Shown: positions 25,533 to 36,145, counted from the stretch's first letter. The stretch is 64,000 bases of DNA from Terasakiella sp. SH-1 (GCF_004564135.1 NZ_CP038255.1:2033501-2097500), one strand, 5' to 3'. Numbers and translations are program-made. The notes: generated from the sequence alone by a model not told the origin.

Positions 25533-26888
25533 CTAAACAGGCAACCTCAAGCGAAAGACCGTCTCCCCCGTCTGATCCAGTTCTATAGAACCGCCATATT
25601 GTTCTGCGATTTTTTTAACAAAATAGAGACCTAATCCAGCCCCCGGTGTGTTTGCACTTTTTTCTGGACGGTAGAATTTTTCAAAAATTTTCTTTGCATC
25701 ACTCTCACTGATTTCATCGCCTTCATTATGAAATTCAATGGATATGTGGCTGCTGCCTTCTGCAAACAATTTCACATGAACACTATCTTCGTTTGTTGAA
25801 TATTTAAGGGCATTGGCAATCAGGCTGGAAAAAGCGATTGCATACAGTTCCTCATTCCCCTGAACAATCAAATCCGTTTCACATTGATTTTGAAACGGAA
25901 CTTTATATTCCGCACACAGGTTTTTCAAAATATATCCAGGGGCAACCGGATCAAAGGTAGGGTCATCCAGTTGTGGGTCGATCCATTCCGCCGTCAGGCA
26001 ATTGTTCACAAGGTTGCTCAATCGCATGGACACTTTTTTAATACGATTGACTTCATCATGACTGATTGTCTGCTTTTCATCTGTTTCCATCCCGATCACT
26101 TCTGCTGAGGCATGGATGCTGCTCAGCGGCTTTTTGAATTCATGGGAAATCATGGAAAAGAAATTTTTCTGATGGGCCAGCGCCTTTTCAGCCGTCTCTT
26201 TTGCGATAGAAAGTTCACCAATTTTTTCATTGAGCTGATTGCGGAAACGCTCTGACGTCATGATGATGAAGCCTGATGTATAGGCAAGCTGCGTCACAAT
26301 AACCCAGTAATATAACAATTGTTCATCAAACTTCTTTGACGACAGATATGCCCCTTCAAAAGCAGGGGTCTCTAAACCTGTGTAAAGACGGATCAGATTG
26401 ATAAAAATTAACCCGCTGAACACAACACCAACAGCTTTTCTGGCGAACTCATCCTTTCCGGCCCCCTTGATCAAGGTATGAGAGATCAAAGAGCTGAGGA
26501 TAATCATCGCAAAAGCAGTCATACTTATCCGATAACCAATAAAATCAATGGTCTTGGGGATCAGGATAAAGACAAATCCACAGAAGGCAATACTACCAAC
26601 CAGCAGCTTCCAATTCGGTTTTTTATCAACGAACTGACAAGCCCCCAGATAAAAAACACCATAAGCGATATAGTAGGTAATGTTGCCCGCATTTGCAGAA
26701 AAAGCAACGGGTAGAAAAATCCGACTTATAACTAAAAGTGCAGCCAGAACCAGTAAGGCACTGGCAAGAGACCAGTATCCAACCCCCGGTGATTTAGGAA
26801 ACATCCGGTAAAAAAAGTAAAGAACAAGAGCGGATACAACATTTGTTGCAGCCAAAAGTATAGATAAAGCACGCAGGTCTAAATCCAT
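25533..26888 (-). CDS. Membrane histidine kinase with seven-helix N-terminal domain
   Basis: Sensor kinase of 451 residues. Seven or so hydrophobic helices fill residues 5-215 without a large periplasmic loop, like MASE- or 7TM-type sensors of unknown ligand. A short coiled coil leads to the H-box FFSMISHEFKKPLSSIHASA, with His and a Lys where many kinases have Arg. The ATPase domain follows: N-box SSLIANALKYST and G-box PGAGLGLYFVKKIAEQYGGS. There is no receiver domain. It follows its regulator gene by 11 bases on the same strand, so the two are a classical pair. Confidence 0.9.
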   Translation of the reverse strand: MDLDLRALSILLAATNVVSALVLYFFYRMFPKSPGVGYWSLASALLVLAALLVISRIFLPVAFSANAGNITYYIAYGVFYLGACQFVDKKPNWKLLVGSIAFCGFVFILIPKTIDFIGYRISMTAFAMIILSSLISHTLIKGAGKDEFARKAVGVVFSGLIFINLIRLYTGLETPAFEGAYLSSKKFDEQLLYYWVIVTQLAYTSGFIIMTSERFRNQLNEKIGELSIAKETAEKALAHQKNFFSMISHEFKKPLSSIHASAEVIGMETDEKQTISHDEVNRIKKVSMRLSNLVNNCLTAEWIDPQLDDPTFDPVAPGYILKNLCAEYKVPFQNQCETDLIVQGNEELYAIAFSSLIANALKYSTNEDSVHVKLFAEGSSHISIEFHNEGDEISESDAKKIFEKFYRPEKSANTPGAGLGLYFVKKIAEQYGGSIELDQTGETVFRLRLPV

Positions 26889-26899
26889 TTTATCTACCT

Positions 26900-27598
26900 T
26901 TATATATTATGTAATTTTTCGCCGATCACTGTGATTGGTTTGACAAAGACATAGCCCTTTCCACGTACAGACTTAATCGGTGGCGCTTTGGTCTGCGGTG
27001 TGAACTTGCGACGTAGCCTTGAGATGATCATATCAAGGCTCCTGTCATCAAAATCGAGTATTTTGCGCCCAATCCCCTTATACAAGTCTTCACGCTCTAC
27101 CGGAGAACCACTCTTTTCAGAGAGGATAGAAAGAATATTATATTCTGCGGCTGTTAAATCACAGGTTTCATTATCCGGTGACGTAAGCGTCCATTTCGTC
27201 AGGTCGAACACCCAACTTGCATCCTGAATATTTTTATCTTTGCGCACAAGATTGTGAATGACAGCAATCAGCTCTTTGATATTTACAGGCTTTGGCAGAT
27301 AGTAATCGGCCCCCAGGTTAAGCCCGATCACCCGATCTTCGACCTCCCCTTTCGCCGTTAAAAGAATAACCGGATAGGTTCGATCCTTGTTTAACTGTTG
27401 AAGAATATCCAATCCACACCCATCCGGCAGTGTAATATCAAGGATCAGAAGATCAGGAATATCTTCTGCAAGGAAAGAATTGAGGTCAGAAAATGTTCTT
27501 GCTTGACGTACTGATATATCATTTTTCTCAAGCATTCTGGAGACAGGAATCAGAAAATCATCATCATCGTCCAGAAAAATAAGATCAAGCTTATCCAT
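26900..27598 (-). CDS. OmpR/PhoB-type response regulator
   Basis: Transcriptional regulator of 232 residues paired with the kinase gene immediately downstream. The receiver domain has FLDDDDDFLIPVSRML, phosphoacceptor Asp in LLILDITLPDG and Lys in YYLPKPVNI. The winged-helix DNA-binding domain spans about 128-222, ending in RSLDMIISRLRRKFTP and IKSVRGKGYVF. It is divergent from the giant surface protein gene at 27931 across a 332-base AT-rich gap, so that gene is a possible target. Confidence 0.92.
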   Translation of the reverse strand: MDKLDLIFLDDDDDFLIPVSRMLEKNDISVRQARTFSDLNSFLAEDIPDLLILDITLPDGCGLDILQQLNKDRTYPVILLTAKGEVEDRVIGLNLGADYYLPKPVNIKELIAVIHNLVRKDKNIQDASWVFDLTKWTLTSPDNETCDLTAAEYNILSILSEKSGSPVEREDLYKGIGRKILDFDDRSLDMIISRLRRKFTPQTKAPPIKSVRGKGYVFVKPITVIGEKLHNI

Positions 27599-27930
27599 TT
27601 ATTTTAGTCCCGAAAGCGCCCGGTATACCTTTATTGTTTGGCCCCCAATTTTTGGTCGTATATTTTCACAAAAATGACCTGCAAAAGCAGAGAATAAAAA
27701 TATTTTTCACAACTATAACAGAGGCTTTCTACATATTTTATATGGAATTAAAGGCCGCTGCAATGTCATAAAATGATACAAAACTTTTCTTTACTTCTGG
27801 TTTCAATTTTTCATATCAAATAATGCTTTGGCGAGTTGTTCTATAAGAGGCAAACAAACCATGTACTGCCTTGTTTGTGAGTGACGGGCCAAACTTGTCT
27901 CGTTGATTATAAAACATTGAAGCCGTCGTG
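27599..27930. promoter_or_regulatory. AT-rich divergent promoter region
   Basis: This 332-base gap between the OmpR-type regulator (minus) and the giant surface protein (plus) has no coding frame worth naming. It is markedly AT-rich around 27700-27830, as expected of a promoter region. The only structure noted is a short inverted repeat CAAACAA (27851-27857) with TTGTTTG (27871-27877) about 55-80 bases before the surface protein start. No confident -35/-10 pair or regulator box was assigned. Confidence 0.4.
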
Positions 27931-30900
27931 ATGGATAAATCTCTTTTTGCAATTACACCTCTTGAAACCCGTTTTATGTTCGACGGTGCAATGGCCGCAG
28001 ATTTGGTTGAAACCACAACTCAGCTCAACGTATCTGAAATCCAAACAAAAGATGAAAATATAGATACGGGCACCAAGAGCGACAAAACTGTCGTGTTTGT
28101 CGATGAAACGGTTGAAAATTACCAATCCTTAATTGATGCTATTGATCCAACTGCAAGTGTCTATCTGATTACCAAGAACAATGACGGTTTTGAACAAATG
28201 GCCAAAACTTTGGACGGCCAAAGCGATATCGCTTCGATCCATATTTTAGGCCACGGTGATGAAGGAACCATTTTACTCGGCACCTCAACACTTGATCAAA
28301 ACACCTTGGAACAATATGAGAATTCTCTACAGGCCATTGGACAAAGCCTTATTGAAGATGGTGATATCCTGTTTTACGGCTGTCATGTCGGGGCAGGTGA
28401 AAATACACAAACCTTTGTGGATCAAATTGCCACTCTAACAAATGCTGATATTGCGGTTTCAGATGATATCACCGGGCGTGATGGGGATTGGGAGCTGGAA
28501 GTCACAAGCGGACTGGTGGAAGCAGAAAGCCTGAATATAGATGGTTATGATGGTAATCTGGCGAACACGACAAAAACGCTGAATTTTACGACACAGCTCA
28601 ATTCATCCCAACGTGTCATGGACACCGTTCAAAGTCAGGTACAATCAACCACAGGGCAAAATATTACCTTCAGCAACCTGTCTGTGCCAACGGGTTATGA
28701 ACTGGTCGCCTATAATCAAAACACGTCAAGCTGGGATGCGATTAGCGAAGGTCAGGTCTTTAGCGCGGCAGGTCATTATGACGGTGACAGCGGTGTAGGA
28801 CTGACCGTTAAATACGGCTTGCGCGGGACATTCAACAGTATCGGTACAGTCACGGCCACATGGGATACCACCAGTGGGTCAGATACAGGCGATTACACCA
28901 TCAATGTGGAGATGATCAGCAATACCAACATCTCTGTCTCCGGTATTACGAATGCCTCCACAGGCGGACTGACAGCAGCCGACCAACTGACGAGCAATTT
29001 AAATACCCTGACGAACCCCATGACCTCTGTCGCGACTGGTGCAACGAACCGCCCGGTTTTACAAGGTTATGCGGTGGCCCCTGGTAACAGTGTCACGGTC
29101 TTTATTGATGGTGTGGATGTGGGGACAACCACGGCAGATGTGAATAGTGTCTGGACATTCACCCCCACGTTTGATCTTGCCCACGGTTCTCACACTGTTT
29201 ATGTGCGCGACAATACCCAATCCGGCACACCGCGTTCTGCTGATATGGAATTGCTGATTGATATTCCACCCGTTATCGCCACCTCCGCCTTGACCTATGT
29301 GGAAGGCCAAGGGGCAAAAAACATTCTCAGCGATATTACGCTTTCACAAGGTTCCGACTATGGCGGGGGAAGCATTAAACTAACCCTTGCAACCAGCAAT
29401 GAAAGCCTGTCTTACGCAAGTGTCTCTAATGCCACAGACAATGGTGTTGTTTCAGTATCAGGCACTGATATCTTGCTGGGAACAGGAAGTGGAACAAATG
29501 TCATCGGCCAAGTCGTCACGCTTGGGCAAACCATCACATGGGCCTTTAATACAGATGCCAGCGTCAGTGATGCGACTGTCAACAATCTGTTTGATCTGGT
29601 TCAATATACCAATGTAGACCGACACCCATCCACATCACTCAGCTTGGGCATATCGGCTTATAGTCGCTGGAATGCCGCAGATATTGAAACATTAACGATC
29701 ACCACCACACGGGTGAATAACGCGTTAGATTTACAGGCTTCGACGGCTGGTGGAAACCAAAAGTCAGATATTACTATTCCAACGGCAGCTTGGCTGTACA
29801 GTGATGCGGAAAATGATTCCGCCACCAAGTTCCGTATAAACTCTTTACCCGATAATGGTATTTTAAAGCTGGATGGTGTCGCTGTTACACAATTTCAGGA
29901 AATCACCGCAGCTGATATTGCTGCAAACAAACTGACCTTCACCCCAACAGGGTATTGGACGGGAAGCACAAGTTTTTCATGGGATGGGCATGACGGTACG
30001 GAATGGAGTACGACGCCAACAACCATGACCATTACGGTAAGTCGCGCTGAACAAACACCCATTTTGACGGTATCGGCGGGTAAAGCCTATACCACGGCTG
30101 GGGGTAATGTTGTGGTTGATCCAGGCGTGATGCTCGTGGACCCCAACGCAGGCACAGGTTCTGCCAAAAGTCTCACCGCCGTATATGCCGCCATTAATGA
30201 TGCGCAAACCGGTGATGCCTTAAGTGTGGATAGTACATTGGCGACAACATTGGGGATCACGGCAAGCTGGGATGCCTCAACCAACATGCTGACCATGACC
30301 AGCGCAGGTCTGACAGCGGCGCAATATCAATCCCTGTTGCGTACCGTGACACTTAGCACCACTGGCGGGGCACAGGAACGTAATGTGGTTTTCTCCCTCA
30401 CAGCTTATAACCCAACCCCGACTTATACCTATACCACGCCCAGCGGTATGAATGGCGGACAGGTTCTTGGTGTTGATGATACGCACAACGTGACATGGGT
30501 GGCATGGGATGCCGCAACCCTCGCGCAACAAAGCTATGCCTTTAAACTTAATGAATACACGAGCAATTGGTTTAGTGCTGTACTGGGATCGGCTGACAAG
30601 AACTATCAATGGTCCAGCGACGCGGTTTCCACAAGTTCTGTTGCCAGTGCCATTGCAGATTTATTCGGTATCGACAAAACCCAGACATTAAGTAATTTCA
30701 GTAGCACCTATGTGGATACGTCTGTGTCATATAGCTGGGGGACCGATCCTGCATTGTCCCCAAGCTTATATGGAACATATCCAACTAAATTTAAATATGT
30801 TCTTGAAAACCTGCCGACAAACGGAACCTTGGCACTTGGCTTGGGCGGCTTTACCATAAAACCCTTCAACCTTGGTGTTGATGTGAGCTTTACAGGGCGA

Positions 30901-33714
30901 AATGGCACCAATATTGTAAGAGAATGGACCTATGGCAGTGGCGATACAGAAGCGGACGCTGCAACAGACTTTAATACGATGTATGCAAATTTGCAGACAC
31001 TGTTGGGCAAATATAACCTCTCTCTTGGAAGTGAGTTTCCAACCGCCTTTTCCACCACAGCAACGGGATGGGCACGAAACCTTTATGTTGCGGGGCACGA
31101 CTACACGACACCAACACGTTACAGCTATCTAACGGTCGGTTCTGATGGCGTCATTCACGGGGATGGCAGTTATGCTATAGGTCAAAGCCTCAGTCCAAGT
31201 GATGTTGTTGCCAATAGCTATGTTGTCTTAGGCTTTAAAGGCGTCACACCAACAAACGCCCATACCACAACCAATACCCCCGTTCTGCCTACGGCAGATG
31301 GGACGCAGGGCTATCGTGGCGTGTTATTCAGTGGGTCCAACAGCGCACCAACCATCACCGCTTTTTCCAAGTCCGGCACAGAAGGGCAAACCTTAAGTTT
31401 TGTAACAAGTGATTTCAGTTCAAAATTCACAGACCCGGAAAATGACAGTATGGGGAATGTGACCATTACAGCCTTACCCAATGCATCGCACGGTACGCTG
31501 TCTCTCAATGGTACAGCTGTTTCAGCCGGACAGGTTATTTCTGTTCTTGACCTTCCGAACCTGACCTTCACGCCTGCCTCAAACTTCTCTGGTGCAGCAA
31601 CATTTAACTGGCAGGCTTCTGATGGCACAACCCTATCAAACGTAGGGACCGCCACACTTAATATCGCAGCCGTCAACCACGCCCCTACCCTTGTTGATAA
31701 CCGTACCAATAATCTGACGTCTATTGATGAAGATATCGGCAGCGGTGCAGGCAATACAGGCACGCTAGTCAGCGATATGATCACCAACGGGGCCATCGCA
31801 GATACCGATGTCGGCACCGCGCCAGAAGCCATCGCCTTAACCGCTGTCGATAACACCAATGGCAAATGGCAATATAATACGGGCAGTGGCTGGAGCGATG
31901 TAACAGGGACAACGGGTCAGAACGTTGTACTCAGCTCAATGCTGTTACTGGATGAAAATGCCCGGATGCGTTTTGTCCCCAATGCAGATTATAACGGCAC
32001 AGCATCCCTTAATTTCCGCCCATGGGATAAAACACAGGGCAGCAGCGGCTCAACAACATCCAGCACAAACAGCTCAATTGGAACACGCACAGCAGATAAC
32101 GGCAGCGCCAGCATCACGGTCAACCCGGTTAACGATGCCCCGACGTTAAGTTCCAATGCCTCTTCACTGGCGGCAAAAATGGAAAACAACACGTCTGCCT
32201 CAACACGTTCAGTGAATGATTTCATCAGCGCCTTTATCAGTGATGTCGATACGAACCCCAAAACAGGCATGGCCATTACAGGCGTGACCAATGCTGCAAA
32301 CGGAAACTGGCGTTATTCAACGAACGGCGGAACAAGCTGGACCTCAATTACAAGTGTGAGCAATGCTCAAGCCTTGGCTTTACGTTCCTCCGATCTTTTA
32401 GACTTTATTCCAGATAATGAAAATGGGGGGACAGCAACCCTGACATGGCGAGGGTGGGATCAATCAGATAGCACAACAGCTGGCAGTACTGTGGATTTAT
32501 CCGCCAATACCTCCTATGGCGACACCAATGCCTATTCCAGTGCCACACATACCACATCCATCAGCATTATTCCCGTCAACACAGCCCCCACGCTTGGTTC
32601 AGGGACGGGAGGTCCTGATTTCGCAGGCCGGCGCATTCCAATAACCGGTGTCAGCGTTGGTGATCCGGATGCAGGCAGTGCCGTGATTGAACTCTCTTTA
32701 AGCACTCAAAACGGTAAAATTAACCTAGGTGGTACCAATGGGCTAACTGTCACCTCAGGCGCAAATGGCTCAAGAACTGTGACTGTGCGCGGGACAATTT
32801 CAGATTTGAATGCTGCTCTTACAGGCTTAACCTTTGACTCAGCCAAAGGCTTTGTTGGAGCCTCTACGATTACAGCACAAGTATCTGATTTGGGGAATAC
32901 TGGGGTTGGCGGAACCTTAACAGCAAATGGCAGCATTGAAGTCCTGACCCGTGCGTTACCCGCTCCACCTTCACCACCAGCACCTGCTCCCGCACCGCCG
33001 ACTGCACCCACATTACCGGGCGGTCCCCTTACAACACCACCTTCAAACGACACGCCGACAGCAACGGTACATGCTGTGGTTGCCAATGCACCTCTGTTTA
33101 TTCAGGGACGCCAAGCAGGTGGCGATGTTCAACAGGTGGATGCAAACCGCAATAGCTTTCAGGTACCTGTTGCTGTTCCGACCTTAAGCGCCGTACGTGA
33201 TGGCAGCCTGTTTGTAAACAAAGGTATTCCATCCCTTGACCTGTCAAACCGCAATCTCGTCTATAACGTACCGATTGACGCATTTGGTCATTCCAAACAG
33301 GCATCAGATGTTCAACTTTCAGCCAAACTGGCCGATGGTACCAGCCTGCCCTCATGGTTATCCTTTGATACCACATCCGGCACATTTGTTGGCGAGGTCC
33401 CAGATGGTGTAAATGGGGAACTTGCAATTGTTGTAACGGCGCGTGACCAGTCTGGCAGTCAGGTCAGTACCTTATTCAAGATCAATACCGATGGCGCAAA
33501 CACAGCTGGCAATTTAGGCGAGCCCTTGCCACAGCAAGCCCCGTTACAGATAGATGTTCCACAAGTTGAACAATCTAACAACCAGACATCTCTTGAAAAG
33601 AAACAGGCCAAAAGCGAACAACAGGATAAGCAAAAACCAAATGGACGGGCCAGCTTATCCCAACAGCTCCAAAAAGCCGCACTTTTTAACAAATTCTCCA
33701 ATCAAGCTGCTTAA
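27931..33714 (+). CDS. Giant DUF4347 / cadherin-like repeat surface protein
   Basis: Predicted exported adhesin or surface-layer protein of about 1,927 residues. There is no Sec signal peptide. The N-terminus has the short motif LETRFMFDGAMAADL, a variant of the LEPR-type motif at the start of many giant exported proteins. A DUF4347 domain follows at about 53-205 (VVFVDETVENYQSLIDAIDP, then HILGHGDEGTILLG and LFYGCHVGAG). The middle is a series of Ig/cadherin-like beta modules ending in linkers such as VNHAPTL, VNDAPTL and VNTAPTL. Near residue 1675 comes a Pro-rich hinge, then a putative Ig-like module (LPSWLSFDTTSGTFVGEVPD) and a basic, Gln-rich C-terminus. RTX nonapeptides are absent. A GTG lies directly before the chosen ATG. 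The next four genes probably export it. Confidence 0.85.
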   Translation: MDKSLFAITPLETRFMFDGAMAADLVETTTQLNVSEIQTKDENIDTGTKSDKTVVFVDETVENYQSLIDAIDPTASVYLITKNNDGFEQMAKTLDGQSDIASIHILGHGDEGTILLGTSTLDQNTLEQYENSLQAIGQSLIEDGDILFYGCHVGAGENTQTFVDQIATLTNADIAVSDDITGRDGDWELEVTSGLVEAESLNIDGYDGNLANTTKTLNFTTQLNSSQRVMDTVQSQVQSTTGQNITFSNLSVPTGYELVAYNQNTSSWDAISEGQVFSAAGHYDGDSGVGLTVKYGLRGTFNSIGTVTATWDTTSGSDTGDYTINVEMISNTNISVSGITNASTGGLTAADQLTSNLNTLTNPMTSVATGATNRPVLQGYAVAPGNSVTVFIDGVDVGTTTADVNSVWTFTPTFDLAHGSHTVYVRDNTQSGTPRSADMELLIDIPPVIATSALTYVEGQGAKNILSDITLSQGSDYGGGSIKLTLATSNESLSYASVSNATDNGVVSVSGTDILLGTGSGTNVIGQVVTLGQTITWAFNTDASVSDATVNNLFDLVQYTNVDRHPSTSLSLGISAYSRWNAADIETLTITTTRVNNALDLQASTAGGNQKSDITIPTAAWLYSDAENDSATKFRINSLPDNGILKLDGVAVTQFQEITAADIAANKLTFTPTGYWTGSTSFSWDGHDGTEWSTTPTTMTITVSRAEQTPILTVSAGKAYTTAGGNVVVDPGVMLVDPNAGTGSAKSLTAVYAAINDAQTGDALSVDSTLATTLGITASWDASTNMLTMTSAGLTAAQYQSLLRTVTLSTTGGAQERNVVFSLTAYNPTPTYTYTTPSGMNGGQVLGVDDTHNVTWVAWDAATLAQQSYAFKLNEYTSNWFSAVLGSADKNYQWSSDAVSTSSVASAIADLFGIDKTQTLSNFSSTYVDTSVSYSWGTDPALSPSLYGTYPTKFKYVLENLPTNGTLALGLGGFTIKPFNLGVDVSFTGRNGTNIVREWTYGSGDTEADAATDFNTMYANLQTLLGKYNLSLGSEFPTAFSTTATGWARNLYVAGHDYTTPTRYSYLTVGSDGVIHGDGSYAIGQSLSPSDVVANSYVVLGFKGVTPTNAHTTTNTPVLPTADGTQGYRGVLFSGSNSAPTITAFSKSGTEGQTLSFVTSDFSSKFTDPENDSMGNVTITALPNASHGTLSLNGTAVSAGQVISVLDLPNLTFTPASNFSGAATFNWQASDGTTLSNVGTATLNIAAVNHAPTLVDNRTNNLTSIDEDIGSGAGNTGTLVSDMITNGAIADTDVGTAPEAIALTAVDNTNGKWQYNTGSGWSDVTGTTGQNVVLSSMLLLDENARMRFVPNADYNGTASLNFRPWDKTQGSSGSTTSSTNSSIGTRTADNGSASITVNPVNDAPTLSSNASSLAAKMENNTSASTRSVNDFISAFISDVDTNPKTGMAITGVTNAANGNWRYSTNGGTSWTSITSVSNAQALALRSSDLLDFIPDNENGGTATLTWRGWDQSDSTTAGSTVDLSANTSYGDTNAYSSATHTTSISIIPVNTAPTLGSGTGGPDFAGRRIPITGVSVGDPDAGSAVIELSLSTQNGKINLGGTNGLTVTSGANGSRTVTVRGTISDLNAALTGLTFDSAKGFVGASTITAQVSDLGNTGVGGTLTANGSIEVLTRALPAPPSPPAPAPAPPTAPTLPGGPLTTPPSNDTPTATVHAVVANAPLFIQGRQAGGDVQQVDANRNSFQVPVAVPTLSAVRDGSLFVNKGIPSLDLSNRNLVYNVPIDAFGHSKQASDVQLSAKLADGTSLPSWLSFDTTSGTFVGEVPDGVNGELAIVVTARDQSGSQVSTLFKINTDGANTAGNLGEPLPQQAPLQIDVPQVEQSNNQTSLEKKQAKSEQQDKQKPNGRASLSQQLQKAALFNKFSNQAA

Positions 33715-33729
33715 GCAGGAAATCACCTA

Positions 33730-35430
33730 ATGTCGAAGAAACCCTTTAGAGCCCTACTTCTCGCCTCTTGTTGTGCATCATTTCTAGGGGCATGTAGCAT
33801 AACCCCGACACCAATGACCCAAGCCGACTTTTCCAGCCGGGCCAAGCTTGATCTGGCACGTATGTTCTCAAATTCCCCAAAACTGGAAAAGGCCCTGACA
33901 TTAGACGATGTGGTCACGCGGGTTCTGGAACATAATCTGGATGCACGTGCGCGCATGATGGAAGAAGCTATCGCACTGGGACAAACACAGCTTGATAACT
34001 GGTCACTTTTGCCCAAGCTCACAACAAAAGCGGGCTATTCTAACCGTTCGACCTATAATAAGACCAAATCCACCACATCAGAAGATTACTCTTATTCTTC
34101 GGAAAAGTCCCACCGCACAGCTGATTTAACACTGACATGGAATATTCTTGATTTTGGGGTCAGTTATTATAACGCCAAACAAAATGCAGACCGAGCCTTG
34201 ATCGCCGAAGAGCGCCGACACAAAGTGATTAACAACCTGATTAAGGAAGCCCAGTTCAGCTTCTGGCGGATGGCTGTTGCCCAGGAATTAAAAGACCATG
34301 TCGCCAATGGCATTCAAGAAGCAGAAGAAACCCTTGAAAACCTGAAAAAGGCAGGGGCTTCCGGCCTTCAAAGTCAGATGGAATCTTTGCGCATGCGCAA
34401 AACCTTACTGGAAAGCCTGCGCCAGCTTGAAGCGATCAATCAGGAACTGTCTTCTGCCAAACCGGGGCTGGCCGCTTTAATCAATGTCCCGCCAACAACA
34501 GACTTTCGTGTTGAACTGCCAAACGGTGGTAAATTGAAAGCCCCTGTGTTTGAAATGCCCATTGAAACCATGGAAGAAGCAGCCTTTATCAACAACCCGG
34601 ATATTCGGGAACAGGAATATCAAACCCGGATTTCCATCAATGCGACCCGTAAAGAAATCTTGCGCATTCTACCGGGGCTGAATTTCAGCTATGCACGCAA
34701 TTACGATGATGATCGCTATATGGACAGCAACCGCTGGTCTGATTTTTCAGCACAGATTACAGGAAATATCTTTGACATTGTCAGCGCACCAGACCGTCTG
34801 GAATATAGCGATGCCAACAAAGAATTGGCCGATGCAAAACGCCTGGCTATCCGTATGGCCGTATTGGCTCAGGTTCATGTGGCAAACTCGGAATTTATAA
34901 ATTCCACCAAACAATTTGAACGTGCTGATGAATTATGGCTCATCGAAAAAGAACTGGCTGACCATTCCAACAACCGGGCACAGAATGACGCGGAAAACCA
35001 GATTAACAGAGTTGTGAACCAGACGTCGGCCATTGCCGCAGAACTTCGCCGTTATCAACATTTTGCCCAAATGCAGTCAGCCCTTGCCAGCTTGAAGTCC
35101 ACAATCGGCATTCATGCGGTCAGCAAAGTTGAAAAAAATGTAGCAACACCAGCACAAACACCCCCACCTATTTCTGAGCATGCAACGGTTATACCTCAAC
35201 CAGAAACCAAGCCTGTCAAAGCAATGAAAAAAGTCGTTGTCGAGGAAGAAAAACAGGCACAACCGTCCATGCTGATTTCACATAAACTGGACTTTCAGGT
35301 TCAGAAAAGCACCCAATATGCAGAAGTCGAACTAGTGAAAACACCAAGATCCGAAGAACTATCTGCGGTGAAAACGACACCAATTAAGGTTTATCACAAA
35401 TTAAGTGATTTCTACAAAACCCATGATTAA
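33730..35430 (+). CDS. TolC-family outer membrane channel lipoprotein
   Basis: Outer membrane efflux protein of 566 residues. The signal peptide ends in a lipobox (ASFLGAC, Cys about residue 22), so it is probably lipidated. Two TolC-type repeats follow, rich in long helices (AQFSFWRMAVAQELKDHVAN, QEYQTRISINATRKEILRIL) and with RSTYNKTKSTTSEDYSYSSE in the first strand region. An unusual tail of about 100 residues after residue 460 is Pro-, Lys- and Val-rich and does not belong to the barrel. It begins 15 bases after the giant protein gene and overlaps the following adaptor gene, so the cassette is one transcript. Confidence 0.88.
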   Translation: MSKKPFRALLLASCCASFLGACSITPTPMTQADFSSRAKLDLARMFSNSPKLEKALTLDDVVTRVLEHNLDARARMMEEAIALGQTQLDNWSLLPKLTTKAGYSNRSTYNKTKSTTSEDYSYSSEKSHRTADLTLTWNILDFGVSYYNAKQNADRALIAEERRHKVINNLIKEAQFSFWRMAVAQELKDHVANGIQEAEETLENLKKAGASGLQSQMESLRMRKTLLESLRQLEAINQELSSAKPGLAALINVPPTTDFRVELPNGGKLKAPVFEMPIETMEEAAFINNPDIREQEYQTRISINATRKEILRILPGLNFSYARNYDDDRYMDSNRWSDFSAQITGNIFDIVSAPDRLEYSDANKELADAKRLAIRMAVLAQVHVANSEFINSTKQFERADELWLIEKELADHSNNRAQNDAENQINRVVNQTSAIAAELRRYQHFAQMQSALASLKSTIGIHAVSKVEKNVATPAQTPPPISEHATVIPQPETKPVKAMKKVVVEEEKQAQPSMLISHKLDFQVQKSTQYAEVELVKTPRSEELSAVKTTPIKVYHKLSDFYKTHD

Positions 35431-36145
35431 GCTTTCTGTTTTCTTCGCCACCTTCATGGTGTCGATTGCTTCTGTCTATGCAGAAGAAACTGTTGTACGC
35501 CTTGTTCCCCATCAGGAAACCGTCCTGTCCGCCGCAATGGAAGGCCGCATTATCACCCTCCCCTTCAAGGAAGGAGAGGCGTTCAAAAAAGGGGACTTAT
35601 TGCTGGGTTTTGATTGTATTTACGAAAAAAGCCAATTGGAAAAGGCGCAAGCTGTTTCCAAAGCAGCAAACAAAAAACATCAGGTTGTCGCAGGGCTAAA
35701 GAAATTTAAAACCACAACCGACCTTGAAATCGAATTGGCCGCTCTGGAAGCTGCAAAAGCAAAAGCCGATGAAAAAATGATGATTGCAACTGTTCGCAAA
35801 TGTAGCCTTCATGCACCGTTTGACGGAAAAGTTTCCACACTTGATGTTCAACCTCATCAGTTTGCGACACCCGGAACAAAGCTCATGCGCATCATTGATG
35901 ATACAGCTTTGAACGTTGAATTTTTTGCCTCCTCACATCTCACCCCCTATTTGAATGTGGGACAGGAATTTACCCTGCACATCGTCGAAACAGGTACGCA
36001 ACACCAAAGTCGCATCATCAGGCTTGGTGCCGATATCGACCCTGTTAGTCACAGTATCAAGGTCGTTGCCACCATTATCGGAGAAAAGCAGGGGCTCATG
36101 GCCGGGATGTCGGGACAGATCTCCCTTTTAAAGGCCAAACCATGA
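35423..36145 (+). CDS. HlyD-type periplasmic adaptor protein (short)
   Basis: Membrane-fusion protein of 240 residues that would bridge an inner membrane component to the TolC channel. The signal peptide is MIKLSVFFATFMVSIASVYA. The lipoyl-like half motifs are GRIITLPFKEGEAFKKGDLL and then SLHAPFDGKVSTLDVQPHQF, with a very short helical hairpin between them. A beta-barrel follows (LNVEFFASSHLTPYLNVGQE). The ATG at 35423 is preferred to the GTG at 35405 because it starts the signal peptide; it overlaps the end of the TolC gene. The 3' end overlaps the next gene (ATGA). Confidence 0.85.
   Translation: MIKLSVFFATFMVSIASVYAEETVVRLVPHQETVLSAAMEGRIITLPFKEGEAFKKGDLLLGFDCIYEKSQLEKAQAVSKAANKKHQVVAGLKKFKTTTDLEIELAALEAAKAKADEKMMIATVRKCSLHAPFDGKVSTLDVQPHQFATPGTKLMRIIDDTALNVEFFASSHLTPYLNVGQEFTLHIVETGTQHQSRIIRLGADIDPVSHSIKVVATIIGEKQGLMAGMSGQISLLKAKP

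Noticed and set aside
31311-31865. 184-residue minus-strand frame inside the giant protein gene
   Set aside because: Low-complexity Val/Ser/Ala composition that mirrors the repeat-coding strand; a shadow of the repeats.
27931-33714. RTX-type calcium-binding repeats in the giant surface protein
   Set aside because: No GGxGxDxxx nonapeptides were found; the repeats are cadherin/Ig-like with V-N-x-A-P-T-L linkers.
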